Notes: generated by a model not told the origin, from the letters alone. A DNA stretch of 64,000 bases from Planctomycetales bacterium (GCA_026400835.1 JAPLOA010000082.1:1-64000); one strand, 5' to 3'. Counted from the stretch's first letter, positions 37,101 to 44,973 are shown. Numbers and translations: made by a program.

Positions 37101-38901
37101 TTTGCATGGGATTGCAGGGGATGACGACATCGTGATCAGGGGAACCACCGTCAATGACCTGTTTGTCGTCAGCGGTTCGACCATCCTGCTGAATGGTTTT
37201 CCCATCATCATCTCGGGGATCGAGAACGTGATTCTGGCCGGCGGGGCTGGCAATGATCGCTACCAAATCTGCGCTGACCTGCGAACGGGAAATGTTCGTG
37301 TTGATGACGTTGCTGGTGATACCGATACACTTGATTTCTCAACAACGACACTGAACCCCGTCTCGCTGAGCCTTGCCGAACTCTCTCCACAGAGAGTCAA
37401 TGAAAATCTGACACTGCAGTTGAACTCTTCCAGCGGGATTGAAAATCTGCTTGGAGGGGCAAAAGCAGATGTGCTCTACGGCAACAGTCTACCCAACACG
37501 ATCTCGGGCAATGATGGCGCAGACCGTATGTTTGGAGGCCTCGGCAATGATCTTCTGATCGGAGGCAATGGAAGCGATCAATGCACTGGAGGAGCCGGAG
37601 ACGACACCTACCTGTTTGCAGCGACACTCGCTGCCGAAGCGGACCAGGTAACAGAGAATACGAATGAAGGCGTCGATACTCTGAACTTTGCAGCCCTGAC
37701 CACAGGCATCATCGTGAATCTCGGATCGACGTCGGTTCAGCCGGTGCATACGAATCTTACGTTAAAGCTGAATTCCGCAGTTGCCTTTGAGAACCTCATC
37801 GGTGGGACCGGTGCTGACACGCTCTTCGGCAACAGTCTGGCCAACACCGTGACGGGTGGTGCGGGGGACGACAAACTCATTGGAGCCACTGGAAACGACT
37901 TACTGCTCGGTGGGGCTAACAATGATACCTATGTTTTTGTTCCTACGACCGTAACCGAAGCCGACCAGGTAACAGAGAATGCCAATGATGGAATCGACAC
38001 GCTGAGCTTTGCGTTTCTGACCACAGACGTCGTGGTAAACCTCGGATCGACTTTAATTCAGTCTGTACATACCAATCGCAAGTTAAAGCTGAATTCCGCA
38101 GTCGTCTTTGAGAACATCATCGGTGGCAGCGGTGCTGACACGCTGTTCGGAAACACACTGGAGAACACTCTGAATGGCAATGCCGGAGACGATAAACTCC
38201 TTGGTGCAGGTGGCAACGACGTACTGCTCGGTGGAGCCAACAACGACACTTACATTTTTGTTCCGTCCAACGCCGTCGAAGCCGATCAGGTGTCAGAGAA
38301 TGCGAACGAAGGCATCGATACACTGAACTTCGCCTCTCTGACGACCAGCGTCGTGGTGAATCTTGGTACGACTTCGATTCAGTCGGTGAATTTGAATCGT
38401 ACGCTGAAACTCAATTCTCTCAGTACATTCGAAAATGCAGTAGGCGGCACTGGCAGCGATACGCTGTTCGGGAATGCTCTGGCCAACCGACTGACGGGTG
38501 GTTCCGGCGATAACATTCTTGTCGGCCTGGAGGCGGGTGATATTCTGGAAGCGGGCAGTGGCCGCGACATCCTGATCGGTGGTCAGGGACTGGACGTTCT
38601 AAAGGGCGACGCTGGCGATGATATCCTGATCGCCGGAACCACGACGAGCGATACCCGTCTCAGCAATCTCCACACGCTTCGGACACATTGGATTTCCGGC
38701 AACGCGTATGCAGATTCGATCTCGAACCTGCGAACTGGCGTTGGCAGTCCGTTGGTTTCATTGAAAGCGAAGTTTAATGTGCTGAACGACGCGGGCGAGC
38801 GTGACGTGCTGTACGGTGGAACTGGTACAGACTTGTTCTTCCGAGCAGTCGATGATGTCATTACCGACCTGTTCGCCGGAGAAATCATCGACGTTCTGTA
38901 A
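34144..38901 (+). CDS. Giant secreted RTX/LEPR-type surface protein
   Basis: 1585 residues from the ATG at 34144 (alternatives at 34102 and TTG 33976). The basic N-terminus is followed by QLETKVLLSA at 43-52, the third LEPR-XLL-like motif in the window. Residues about 60-200 are an Ig-like domain. Residues about 260-770 are a glycine-rich beta-helix-like region of irregular 35-45-residue repeats (GxGxLSIxGTGG.....N.GVxLxxG). Then come hemolysin-type nonapeptides and three 107-residue units of the same kind as in the 1036-3792 gene (NDTYVFVPTTVTEADQVTENANDGIDTLSF...QSVHTNRKLKLNS). A final RTX array and a 70-residue C-terminal domain (DTRLSNLHTLRTHWISGNAY...LYGGTGTDLFFRAVDDVITD) follow. Probably calcium-dependent and cell-surface located; ligand unknown. 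Confidence 0.85.
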   Translation: MSMSGPFEKLFSPVNILGVDAAPFSAGNRARRCRVEKFRATEQLETKVLLSAAGPTLDSISDIMIQEDSASYNVALTGIGPGNGSTTPVRIWASFQSASLSCGVRVTAVPSSTSATLTLEPARNSFGTGTVSVTVENFGPDGKLETAADNLTVVKTFKLTVNPVSFRIDGKTLGIELDNTGDVVNVSRDMDLMQFHLSNRIWHGTDNENVSGNGTSVLRVSAAGQSFLTGLQISDAAPNTQIVFSGSTTQSIAQSVVLQQSLTPRPIVINSPIRLNGTAGLEARSSGAIVVNSVGRIESTDGAIILNSAPTNGTVGQWGSGVNIAGGFVGTTGKGSIAISGTGSSTAGSSPDGVVISAGAKIIGGTTQNVVIVGSGGHGNQMPSRGIVVSGAGSEIVASGTGLSITGTGGNSDTGEFNSGIQLDGGGSVRTVGAASMDMVGFGGISGGNYNRGVHVSGAKSRVETVNGLLSIKGTGGGRLGAGHNVGVFCDAGGQVSVLGTGNLQVTGKGGSGSGDFNRGLAATGSLSGFYARAGNMVLNGTGGGIGNSVFNSGVFLDAGSRATLEGSGALSIIGRGGLTNGDQNRGVLVAGETTVVSSSAGTVQISGTGGGIGLSAWNYGVSLEAGATVLGSPGALSSILGTGGKSTGLNNRGVVLTGETTRIAGDQIKITGYSGGTGSGTIAPAAALLESGAQVLANHGSITIIADNLEIATDSSVDSGTDGTVNIAPSSTGRKITLGSSTRKETSLNLSQVTLDCITAHNLFFGNEFTGSVTIVGDVNLRTSQNLTLKSAEAILAEVGNVVIAGGQLTLLPGLNKAMTGRDQVSLGSKTNPDINIFTLVPDPNRLSPDAAIAAVSVTGRLVLNDPILQLNHAADLEAGGTWLLIQNDGTDPIAGRFRNMDTSGGIVIDNITFRVSMNGGDGNDVTLTRESNNAVGDVWGTTSPDVFVVEPSTPSGSGTFKVSKSVAGQVPIYVGSISRDLPLNLHGIAGDDDIVIRGTTVNDLFVVSGSTILLNGFPIIISGIENVILAGGAGNDRYQICADLRTGNVRVDDVAGDTDTLDFSTTTLNPVSLSLAELSPQRVNENLTLQLNSSSGIENLLGGAKADVLYGNSLPNTISGNDGADRMFGGLGNDLLIGGNGSDQCTGGAGDDTYLFAATLAAEADQVTENTNEGVDTLNFAALTTGIIVNLGSTSVQPVHTNLTLKLNSAVAFENLIGGTGADTLFGNSLANTVTGGAGDDKLIGATGNDLLLGGANNDTYVFVPTTVTEADQVTENANDGIDTLSFAFLTTDVVVNLGSTLIQSVHTNRKLKLNSAVVFENIIGGSGADTLFGNTLENTLNGNAGDDKLLGAGGNDVLLGGANNDTYIFVPSNAVEADQVSENANEGIDTLNFASLTTSVVVNLGTTSIQSVNLNRTLKLNSLSTFENAVGGTGSDTLFGNALANRLTGGSGDNILVGLEAGDILEAGSGRDILIGGQGLDVLKGDAGDDILIAGTTTSDTRLSNLHTLRTHWISGNAYADSISNLRTGVGSPLVSLKAKFNVLNDAGERDVLYGGTGTDLFFRAVDDVITDLFAGEIIDVL
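37558..38520 (+). repeat. Three tandem 321-bp RTX-type units
   Basis: The leucine-rich LKLNS codon stretch occurs at 37759, 38080 and 38401, exactly 321 bases apart. An earlier related unit sits 348 bases upstream (321 plus one extra 27-base nonapeptide). The period is the same as in the array at 1477-3081, although the DNA has diverged. Boundaries are approximate. Confidence 0.88.
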
Positions 38902-39285
38902 ATATGCCCTCGGCGAGCGACTGGGCGTCAGCCCTCCGTGTGAATTGTTGATCGCAGATTGCGGTCTGCGTTCAGTCAAAAATCTGCAATCTAAAATCAT
39001 ACACACGCAGAGGTGACGCTATACCACTCGCCATCCGTTTGGACGGCCGGATCGGGGTTTCAGATATTCGCCGAAAGGACTCGGGCAGATCATAAAGCAT
39101 GCCCCGAACTTAGCCCAGACTCCTGAACTGTGAGGAAAATCTGTGGCGGTAAAATTTCTGCCGCGTTTTCAGCGGCGTAGTGTCATACGTCGTTTGGCGG
39201 CAGCTTGAAATGTGTCGCTTCGGAAGTCGCTTATAGTTCTTGATGACATGTTCAGCCTGCGTGCAAATCACACGGATGATTCGTA
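38902..39285. other. Intergenic region with short inverted repeat
   Basis: No gene seen. GCAGATT at 38954-38960 pairs with AATCTGC at 38981-38987. The stretch at about 38908-38938 (GGCGAGCGACTGGGCGTCAG) resembles what I remember of a dispersed intergenic sequence in planctomycete genomes, which I cannot confirm here. Confidence 0.4.
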
Positions 39286-40194
39286 ATGGATACGTTCATT
39301 CAAGGCCGCGTCGCCGGAGGAATCGCCCATGACTTCAATAACTTGCTGACAGTCATCAATGGTTACGCAGAGATTATTCTCTCCGAGCTCACCTGGGACC
39401 ATCATTTAACTGAACCGCTGACTCTTATCAATGAGGCCGGGCAGCGTGCAGCCACACTGACTGGCCAGCTCCTGGCCTTCAGCCGCAAGACTATTGTTGA
39501 GCCAAAGACACTCAACCTGAAAAGGGTTATTGAACACCGTGGGAAAATGCTAAGGCGATTAATCGGCGAACATCTCGTCCTCAATCTGGATTTCAGCACT
39601 GAAACGTGCAACGTTATTGCCGACCTCGGACAGACCGAACAAATACTCCTGAATCTGTCCGTCAATGCTCGTGATGCGATGCCCAACGGTGGGACCCTGA
39701 CACTCAGTACATATCCTGTTGTGTTGTCATCCAGCGATGCTCGTAGTTATGACCTGCTCGAGGGGCGGTACGTCCGGATCCGGGTTTCTGATACTGGTGT
39801 GGGCATCGATCCGGAAATTCAGAACCAAATTTTTCAGCCATTCCTGACCACCCAAGCTGTCGGCAGCGGAACCGGACCTGGGCTTGCTGCAGTCGATGGA
39901 ATTGTCAGGCAATCGGCTGGTAGTTTCAGCCTTAACAGTGTCGTGCGAACAGGCACCACGTTTAATGTGCATCTTCCGGCTGAAGAAAGCACAGAGTCGC
40001 CTGCCGAGCTCTCTCCGCAGGACTTTGCTCCACCTGGTACGGAAACAATTTGCTTTGTGGAAGATGAGGAATCGGTTCGACGATTGATTCGGCTTGTGCT
40101 TGAAACTCAGGGTTACACAATCATCGCTGCTGAAAGTGGTGCTGAAGTACTCGCTCAGGCCGCTGATCACGGGGGAGAGTTGATCTGTTGTTGA
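39286..40194 (+). CDS. Truncated histidine kinase, start of a broken hybrid kinase gene
   Basis: 302 residues. It begins almost at the phosphoacceptor region (VAGGIAHDFNNLLTVINGYAE), so no sensor domain is present. This is the HisKA/HATPase type common in PAS-linked hybrid kinases. The N box (NLSVNARDAMPNGG) and DTGVGID are intact, but the usual GTGLGL box reads GTGPGLA, a Leu-to-Pro change likely to harm ATP binding. A receiver domain starts at about residue 255 (ETICFVEDEESVRRL) but ends abruptly at ELICC-stop. The rest of the receiver (LTDVVMPGMNGREL) continues in another frame from 40188. Adding one base near 40182 would restore GEL-D-LLLTDVVMPG. Lacking a sensor, with a damaged G box and a frameshift, it is probably a decaying gene. 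It converges on the sigma-54 activator gene. Confidence 0.75.
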   Translation: MDTFIQGRVAGGIAHDFNNLLTVINGYAEIILSELTWDHHLTEPLTLINEAGQRAATLTGQLLAFSRKTIVEPKTLNLKRVIEHRGKMLRRLIGEHLVLNLDFSTETCNVIADLGQTEQILLNLSVNARDAMPNGGTLTLSTYPVVLSSSDARSYDLLEGRYVRIRVSDTGVGIDPEIQNQIFQPFLTTQAVGSGTGPGLAAVDGIVRQSAGSFSLNSVVRTGTTFNVHLPAEESTESPAELSPQDFAPPGTETICFVEDEESVRRLIRLVLETQGYTIIAAESGAEVLAQAADHGGELICC

Positions 40195-40517
40195 CGGACG
40201 TCGTTATGCCCGGCATGAATGGACGAGAATTGGTCGAACGGTTTCGAAGACGATGGCCGCTGGTCCATGTGCTCTACATGAGCGGCGATAAGGGAGATGT
40301 TGTGATTCGTTACGGCGTCGAGACCGCTGCAGATGCGTTTCTGCAGAAACCATTCACACCTCCTGCTCTGGCAAGGAAAATTCGTCAAACACTGGATCGC
40401 CGCGGCTGGACCAATGAGGAAACAAACGATCGACAGGCATGTAAGTATTACCCCGGTTGTTTCCTAGCGCGCCAACCTGCCGATCGCGCGCGGACCAGAT
40501 ACGCCGAGGCTCAGTAG
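40188..40517 (+). pseudogene. Detached C-terminal half of the hybrid-kinase receiver domain
   Basis: 109 residues from a TTG. It begins LLTDVVMPGMNGRELVERF with the phospho-accepting Asp and continues through VLYMSGDKGD to AFLQKPFTPPALARKIRQTLD with the conserved Lys. This is a receiver domain lacking its first strand and helix, which are at the end of 39286-40194 in a different frame. Its last bases overlap the 3' end of the convergent gene at 40511. Confidence 0.75.
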
Positions 40518-41896
40518 TCCAGTCCAAGCCTCTTCATCTTGTTGTAAATGGACTTTTCGCTGATTCCAAGTTCTCTCGCCGCACGCGCCTTGTTTCCTCC
40601 GACAGAACGCAGAGTCTGCTCGACCGCCATCTTTTCAACATCATCGAGCGTCATGCCAGCCAGTGAATTCTCTGAGGGATTATCAGCGGGAGCCGGGAAG
40701 TCGTTCCGAATTGGCAATGCGGCCACTGAATAATTTGAGAGACGGACATCTTCCCGAGTCAGCACGGAGCCTTCAGCAAGGGCCACAGCTCGTTCCAGAA
40801 CATTCTCCAGCTCCCGAATGTTTCCGGGCCAGGAATGGCTCAGAATACTGTCGAGAAATTCGTCTGAGGCTTCGACGTATGATCTTCCATAACGCGAAGC
40901 CAGTCGCCGCAGCGATGATTCAACAATGCTGACGATTTCCTGTTTTCTTTCACGCAGCGGAGGCAACTTGACACTGAGAACATCCAGCCGAAAAAAAAGA
41001 TCTTCTCTGAACAGCTTTTCACGGCATAACGACAGGAGATCACGGTGCGTGGCGGCGATGACCCGACAATCGACTTTGTAAGGAATGTTGCTTCCGATCC
41101 GAAACGCCGTTCTGTCCTGCAGAAACGTGAGTAGCTTTGGCTGAAGCTCGAGTGGTAAGTCACCGATCTCGTCCAGAAACAGAGTTCCGCCATCAGCAAG
41201 TTCAGCACGCCCCGCTCGATCTTCGACTGCCCCCGTGAATGACCCTCTTTTGTGACCGAAAAGTTCACATTCAATCAGATCTCTTGGAAGAGAAGCACAA
41301 TTCACACTGACAAGTGGTTTGCCGGCCCGTGGACTGTTCTCGTGAATGAACTTTGCCGCCATCGATTTTCCGGTGCCAGTCTCTCCCGTAAGCAGAACAG
41401 TCGCATCAAGCGGAGCGATCCGCAGCAGATCCGCGCGCCAGCTCCCGGAAAGGATTGGTGCCACTTCCGCTGAAGTTACACCGACTTTACGTCCCGAGGT
41501 GAAGTGAGTTGCAGACGAAGGAAGCTCAGGGCCGCAGTATCGCGACAAGGATTCAGCCAGTGAGGTGAAGTCGACCGGCTTTTGAAGGTAGTCGCAGGCT
41601 CCCAGTTTCATCACCGCGACAGCGTCGTCCAGATCACCAGCCCCGGAAACCACAATAAAACGAAGCGAAGGGAATCGTTTCCGAAGTTCCGGGATTAGCT
41701 CCATACCGCCCATTCGCGGCATCTGCAGATCGATCAACGCCACCTTGACTGAAGCGTTAACCTTTTCCAGGGCTTCAAAGCCATCGGCGGCTTCAAGGGT
41801 CCGAAGCCCCAGTTTCTGGGCAAAACCCCGCATGAAGAGACGAGTCAACTCGTCGTCGTCCACGACAAGCATTGCCGGCAACCCTGCATCTGTCAT
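40511..41896 (-). CDS. Sigma-54-dependent response regulator (NtrC family)
   Basis: 461 residues. The receiver (1-115) has the acidic pair Asp13-Asp14, phosphoacceptor Asp56 and Lys106. The AAA+ domain (about 140-370) has Walker A GETGTGKS at 171-178, the sigma-54-contact loop GSFTGA at 218-223 (normally GAFTGA) and Walker B GGTLFLDEIGD at 236-246. The C-terminal Fis-type helix-turn-helix reads NKARAARELGISEKSIYNKMKRLGL. It should bind an upstream enhancer and open sigma-54 promoters when phosphorylated. I chose the ATG at 41896; an upstream GTG would add 14 residues. It is divergent from the LuxR-type operon that carries a sigma-54-type promoter at 42394-42409, which it may activate. The cognate kinase is not obvious; the adjacent one is broken. 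Confidence 0.93.
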   Translation of the reverse strand: MTDAGLPAMLVVDDDELTRLFMRGFAQKLGLRTLEAADGFEALEKVNASVKVALIDLQMPRMGGMELIPELRKRFPSLRFIVVSGAGDLDDAVAVMKLGACDYLQKPVDFTSLAESLSRYCGPELPSSATHFTSGRKVGVTSAEVAPILSGSWRADLLRIAPLDATVLLTGETGTGKSMAAKFIHENSPRAGKPLVSVNCASLPRDLIECELFGHKRGSFTGAVEDRAGRAELADGGTLFLDEIGDLPLELQPKLLTFLQDRTAFRIGSNIPYKVDCRVIAATHRDLLSLCREKLFREDLFFRLDVLSVKLPPLRERKQEIVSIVESSLRRLASRYGRSYVEASDEFLDSILSHSWPGNIRELENVLERAVALAEGSVLTREDVRLSNYSVAALPIRNDFPAPADNPSENSLAGMTLDDVEKMAVEQTLRSVGGNKARAARELGISEKSIYNKMKRLGLDY

Positions 41897-42205
41897 TTCT
41901 CTATCATCCTGCCTACAAACAATGGATTCCGCCCACACGACTCAGAAGCAGAGTGCTCCCTCGTTTCCCCAGCGTAATCTCAGTCTTTCTTTTGCTCGCT
42001 CAGCAATCAGTTGCATGAGCCTCAATGTTGCCGGGGACACGGGACAATCTCATCAGGTCGCAGCGATATCCATGTGTCACCCAGAAAACCCTACGTCATG
42101 AATTGCAATCAGACAATCCAGACCGACTCCATTGAGCTCAACTGGGGGGTGAAATCGCCCGGTCATCCGCAAATGTCAGCTATCGCCAAACGTCAAGACT
42201 GAAAA

Positions 42206-42247
42206 TAGTACTTGCCAGTACTGTATTTTGTGCCGTCATTAGTACAG
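42206..42247. promoter_or_regulatory. Cluster of three AGTAC motifs
   Basis: TAGTACTT, CAGTACTG (a full palindrome) and TAGTACAG contain GTAC at 42208, 42218 and 42242. The first two are one helical turn apart. Possible binding sites for a regulator of either divergent gene; no known consensus is claimed. Confidence 0.4.
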
Positions 42248-42297
42248 TGAATCTCTGGAATTGCAGTTCAATTCCCGACAGCGTTCATCTTTTTCTC

Positions 42298-42339
42298 CCC
42301 CTGGGACAAACCCTGACGAGGGACCAAAAGTCCCAGGGG
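42298..42339. promoter_or_regulatory. Perfect dyad in enhancer position upstream of sigma-54 promoter
   Basis: CCCCTGGGAC at 42298-42307 is inverted perfectly as GTCCCAGGGG at 42330-42339. A smaller CCCT/AGGG pair (42311-42322) lies in the 22-base interior. Its centre is about 100 bases before the predicted transcription start, where enhancer sites of NtrC-type activators normally lie. Confidence 0.6.
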
Positions 42340-42393
42340 AAACCGCCTCTTGCTGCTCGCAAAAGCAAGCCTCTCAAAAAAACAAAAATCAAT

Positions 42394-42409
42394 TGGCGCG
42401 GCCATTGCA
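42394..42409 (+). promoter_or_regulatory. Sigma-54 (RpoN) promoter, -24/-12
   Basis: TGGCGCGGCCATTGCA matches the consensus TGGCAC-N5-TTGCW with one transition, and GG and GC have the required ten-base separation. Transcription should start near 42420, giving a leader of about 195 bases before the ATG at 42616. Confidence 0.72.
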
Positions 42410-42615
42410 CTGCGGGATTACGGATGGGGCAAACCGGCCCCACAGCAGGATTTTCCTCTCTGCGCATTTTGGGAAGCGAATAGTCAGGGCTGACCATTCA
42501 TTTCATGACATTTGTCCTCCAAACCACAGGCTGATGAGTACAGCTTTCGCGCTGTCGAATCGCGTTGTGTCTGAGGGCATCGGGTCTCTAAGTGAATCAG
42601 GAAGCAGGACACATC

Positions 42616-43155
42616 ATGTTGTCAACAAGAAGTTCATTGCCACACCTCCCAAAACGCAGCGAAATCGACTTTTCTCGACACCTCGCCGAGACTGATTTTG
42701 TCTCATTCCTGATTGAGAAAGCTCAGAGCCTTGGCCTGGAAGTGAGTCTGAGAGATTCGCAGCCAAAGGCTGTCGAGGTTGGTCCTGAATCTGAGCACTG
42801 TAGTCGCTGTCTGGAAGTTGCTTCAAGACTGAGCAGCCCACGAGACACTGCATCCGACCAGGAAATTGTCGATTGGTTTCGTGGACGCAGAAAGGCTGCT
42901 CGCACGGCCCTTTCAATCCTGAGTCTGCGGGAACGACAGGTCGTGATATTGGTCGCTCACGGGTACTCCAACAAACGTGCCGCAGCCGTACTGCAAGTCT
43001 CCGAGAAAACAGTCGAAAAATATCGAGGGTCAGCCTGCAGAAAACTGCACGCTCAAACCTCAGCCGAACTGGCTTTGTTGATTTCTGCGGCTGATGCTCT
43101 GGTCGGCCCATCTACGGCAGAGGAGTCCCGAGAATCGTCTTCCTCACGACGGTAA
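42616..43155 (+). CDS. LuxR/GerE-type transcriptional regulator
   Basis: 179 residues. The C-terminal part from about residue 103 is a complete GerE helix-turn-helix (LSLRERQVVILVAHGYSNKRAAAVLQVSEKTVEKYR). The N-terminal 100 residues have no receiver or autoinducer-binding signature I recognise. The ATG at 42616 has AGGAAGCAGGA about seven bases before it and is preferred over the GTG at 42592. It is the first gene behind the sigma-54-type promoter, followed after 28 and 19 bases by two small genes. Probably a downstream regulator in a two-step cascade. Confidence 0.85.
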   Translation: MLSTRSSLPHLPKRSEIDFSRHLAETDFVSFLIEKAQSLGLEVSLRDSQPKAVEVGPESEHCSRCLEVASRLSSPRDTASDQEIVDWFRGRRKAARTALSILSLRERQVVILVAHGYSNKRAAAVLQVSEKTVEKYRGSACRKLHAQTSAELALLISAADALVGPSTAEESRESSSSRR

Positions 43156-43183
43156 GCGGTTTTTCTCTTTTGTGTAGGATGGA

Positions 43184-43459
43184 ATGCAACTGGGTTTACT
43201 TGTGAGGGCACACAACGTGGGCACGCATCAGGAACGTCTGTTCCAATACAATTATTTGCTGCCAATGGGCAATTACATATCAGACATGGAACTGGATTTT
43301 TCACAAAAGCTGGATTCAGTCGTCGGGACCAAGAGTTGGTTGGATTTTGATTTGGCTCCCTCTGCGATTGTTGATTTGCAATGGGCCTTGTTGGACATGA
43401 CGGATAGCAGAAACGAAACACTTTCTGTGGTGTTCGAGCCAGTCAGAACAGCCTCCTGA
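43184..43459 (+). CDS. Small acidic protein of unknown function
   Basis: 91 residues; no family recognised. No signal peptide, membrane helix or cysteine. The second half is acidic and amphipathic (MELDFSQKLDSVVG, WLDFDLAPSAIVDLQWALLD). Support comes from a good ribosome-binding site (AGGATGG just before the ATG) and tight spacing to its neighbours (28 bases after the LuxR-type gene, 19 before the next). Confidence 0.55.
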   Translation: MQLGLLVRAHNVGTHQERLFQYNYLLPMGNYISDMELDFSQKLDSVVGTKSWLDFDLAPSAIVDLQWALLDMTDSRNETLSVVFEPVRTAS

Positions 43460-43478
43460 TGTTGAGTAGGATAGTCCA

Positions 43479-44108
43479 ATGATTCATGCTCTCTGCGAAA
43501 CTGAACTGCCGGAAACTGAACTGCGGGAAACTGAACTGCGGAAAGAGGTCGAACAATGGGTCTCAGTCCACTGTCAAGGAATGCGTTTTACGGGCGACAA
43601 CCTTGAAATGAAGACAGTGACCTCAGGTGCTGAACTTGCCCCGGTGCTTGTATCTCATGCCCCCCACACTGCTGTCACTCCATGTTTTCCACCTGACAAC
43701 AATGAGTTGTCTGATGTTAAGAGTTCCTGGATAAACAAAGTCAGAGACAGGATACGGGTTGAGGCCAGCCTTTGCAGGGAATTCTCCTCGAAGAGGTTGG
43801 GTGAAAACGCCAAAAGGATCTATGCAGCCCGCGCTGCGGCTCTGGAGTTTGCATTCAATCTACTGTCGGACACCAACAATCCGATGGGTTACATAGACAG
43901 TCCCGTTCCTGACCATCACGTCCATTCAGTCGAAAGAGGAATTCGATCTCGACGAAATGAGACGGCGAATTTCTCTGAACTGCCCCCGGAGCCGCAGGCC
44001 GATTCAGCGGCTTGTTACCACGGGGCCGTGGCTTGCTGTTCTCCGCCCCCGACTAACATTGAGTCACAATTTGAAATTCAAGAAACCCCTCAGGTCCAGA
44101 AGTCTTAA
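43479..44108 (+). CDS. Hypothetical protein with N-terminal ETEL repeat
   Basis: 209 residues; no family recognised. The N-terminus holds three copies of ETELP/ETELR encoded by a 15-base tandem repeat (GAAACTGAACTGCSG) at about 43498-43545. The middle (WINKVRDRIRVEASLCREFSSKRLG...RIYAARAAALEFAFNLL) is helical and basic. The C-terminal 60 residues are polar and Pro-rich, probably disordered. The ATG has TAGGA nine bases upstream. Probably the last gene of the LuxR-type operon. Confidence 0.6.
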   Translation: MIHALCETELPETELRETELRKEVEQWVSVHCQGMRFTGDNLEMKTVTSGAELAPVLVSHAPHTAVTPCFPPDNNELSDVKSSWINKVRDRIRVEASLCREFSSKRLGENAKRIYAARAAALEFAFNLLSDTNNPMGYIDSPVPDHHVHSVERGIRSRRNETANFSELPPEPQADSAACYHGAVACCSPPPTNIESQFEIQETPQVQKS

Positions 44109-44280
44109 TGGATGGATGAATTGGTGTCTCGGCTGAATTCGGTTTGAAGTCACAGGCACCGTGAGTCCACTGCAGTACTTTTAATTTCAGTCGTTTCCGC
44201 TTCCGTGAGAGGATCCGTGATCCACAAACTGGTATTGCCTCTCAGGTATATACCGGCGGGAAATTACAAGAGAAGGTTCT

Positions 44281-44973
44281 ATGGTTACTTTACAGTTGCA
44301 CCGTCCACCGCGAAACCTTATGCCCGAAGAATTTGTTCTGACAGAAAGACGAAGACCTTTTACGGTGTTTCTGATCAAGAGCGATGAATCCGTACGCTCT
44401 GAAATGACGGCCATACTTCAGACAGCCCGGATCGAGGTACGCGAGTACCTCACCGCGACGGAATTCTATCTCGACGACAAATATAACGTTCCCGGAGTTG
44501 TGCTCATCGACGCACGCATTCAGGGAATGCCGGTAGCGGAACTCATGACGCGGCTGCAGGAAGCCAATTCGGCCATTCAGGTCGTTGCCATTGCCAGTCA
44601 TGCTCATGTTCCGGCGGGTATTCAGCTTCTCAAGCAGGGGGCCAGCGATTTCATCTCTCGTCCGCTGGACAACCAGGAACTGATTTCCACGATCGCAAGA
44701 GCCTACTGCGTATACTATGACATCCCATCATCGGTATTGTTCGACAGTACAGAAGATATTGCTGCCGGGCTCAGCAGGCTAACGGAACGTGAACGTCAGG
44801 TGCTTGACCTGCTGATCAAAGGGCAGTCGTCGCGGGGAATCTCAGACCACCTTGGGATCCGCGTGAAGACCGTGGAAGCACACCGTTCAAGAGTTAACGA
44901 CAAGATGCGGACGAGGGACGTCGCTCACCTGATTCGCATGTGTTATGCCTTGCCGGAAACTGAACTTGTCTGA
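44281..44973 (+). CDS. FixJ-type response regulator with degenerate receiver
   Basis: 230 residues. The receiver-like domain (about 27-145) keeps the phosphoacceptor-position Asp77 (VVLIDARIQG). But the N-terminal acidic pair is reduced to LIKSDES (one Asp, 35), and the conserved Lys of the KP motif is Arg127 (ISRPLD). The GerE helix-turn-helix (about 167-225, LTERERQVLDLLIKGQSSRGISDHLGIRVKTVEAHRSRV) is intact. AGAAGG sits five bases before the ATG. Such changes are known in atypical receivers that work without phosphorylation, so this may be constitutively active or controlled by binding. It lies 172 bases after the LuxR-type operon and upstream of the glycosyltransferase gene, a likely target. 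Confidence 0.85.
   Translation: MVTLQLHRPPRNLMPEEFVLTERRRPFTVFLIKSDESVRSEMTAILQTARIEVREYLTATEFYLDDKYNVPGVVLIDARIQGMPVAELMTRLQEANSAIQVVAIASHAHVPAGIQLLKQGASDFISRPLDNQELISTIARAYCVYYDIPSSVLFDSTEDIAAGLSRLTERERQVLDLLIKGQSSRGISDHLGIRVKTVEAHRSRVNDKMRTRDVAHLIRMCYALPETELV

Larger units (their letters stand above)
41897..42615. other. Divergent regulatory region between sigma-54 activator and LuxR-type operon
   Basis: No gene is seen in these 719 bases. They hold three GTAC-centred motifs (42206-42247), a perfect dyad (42298-42339) and a sigma-54-type promoter (42394-42409), then a leader of about 195 bases with a small hairpin TGGGGC/GCCCCA at 42425-42442. Confidence 0.6.
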
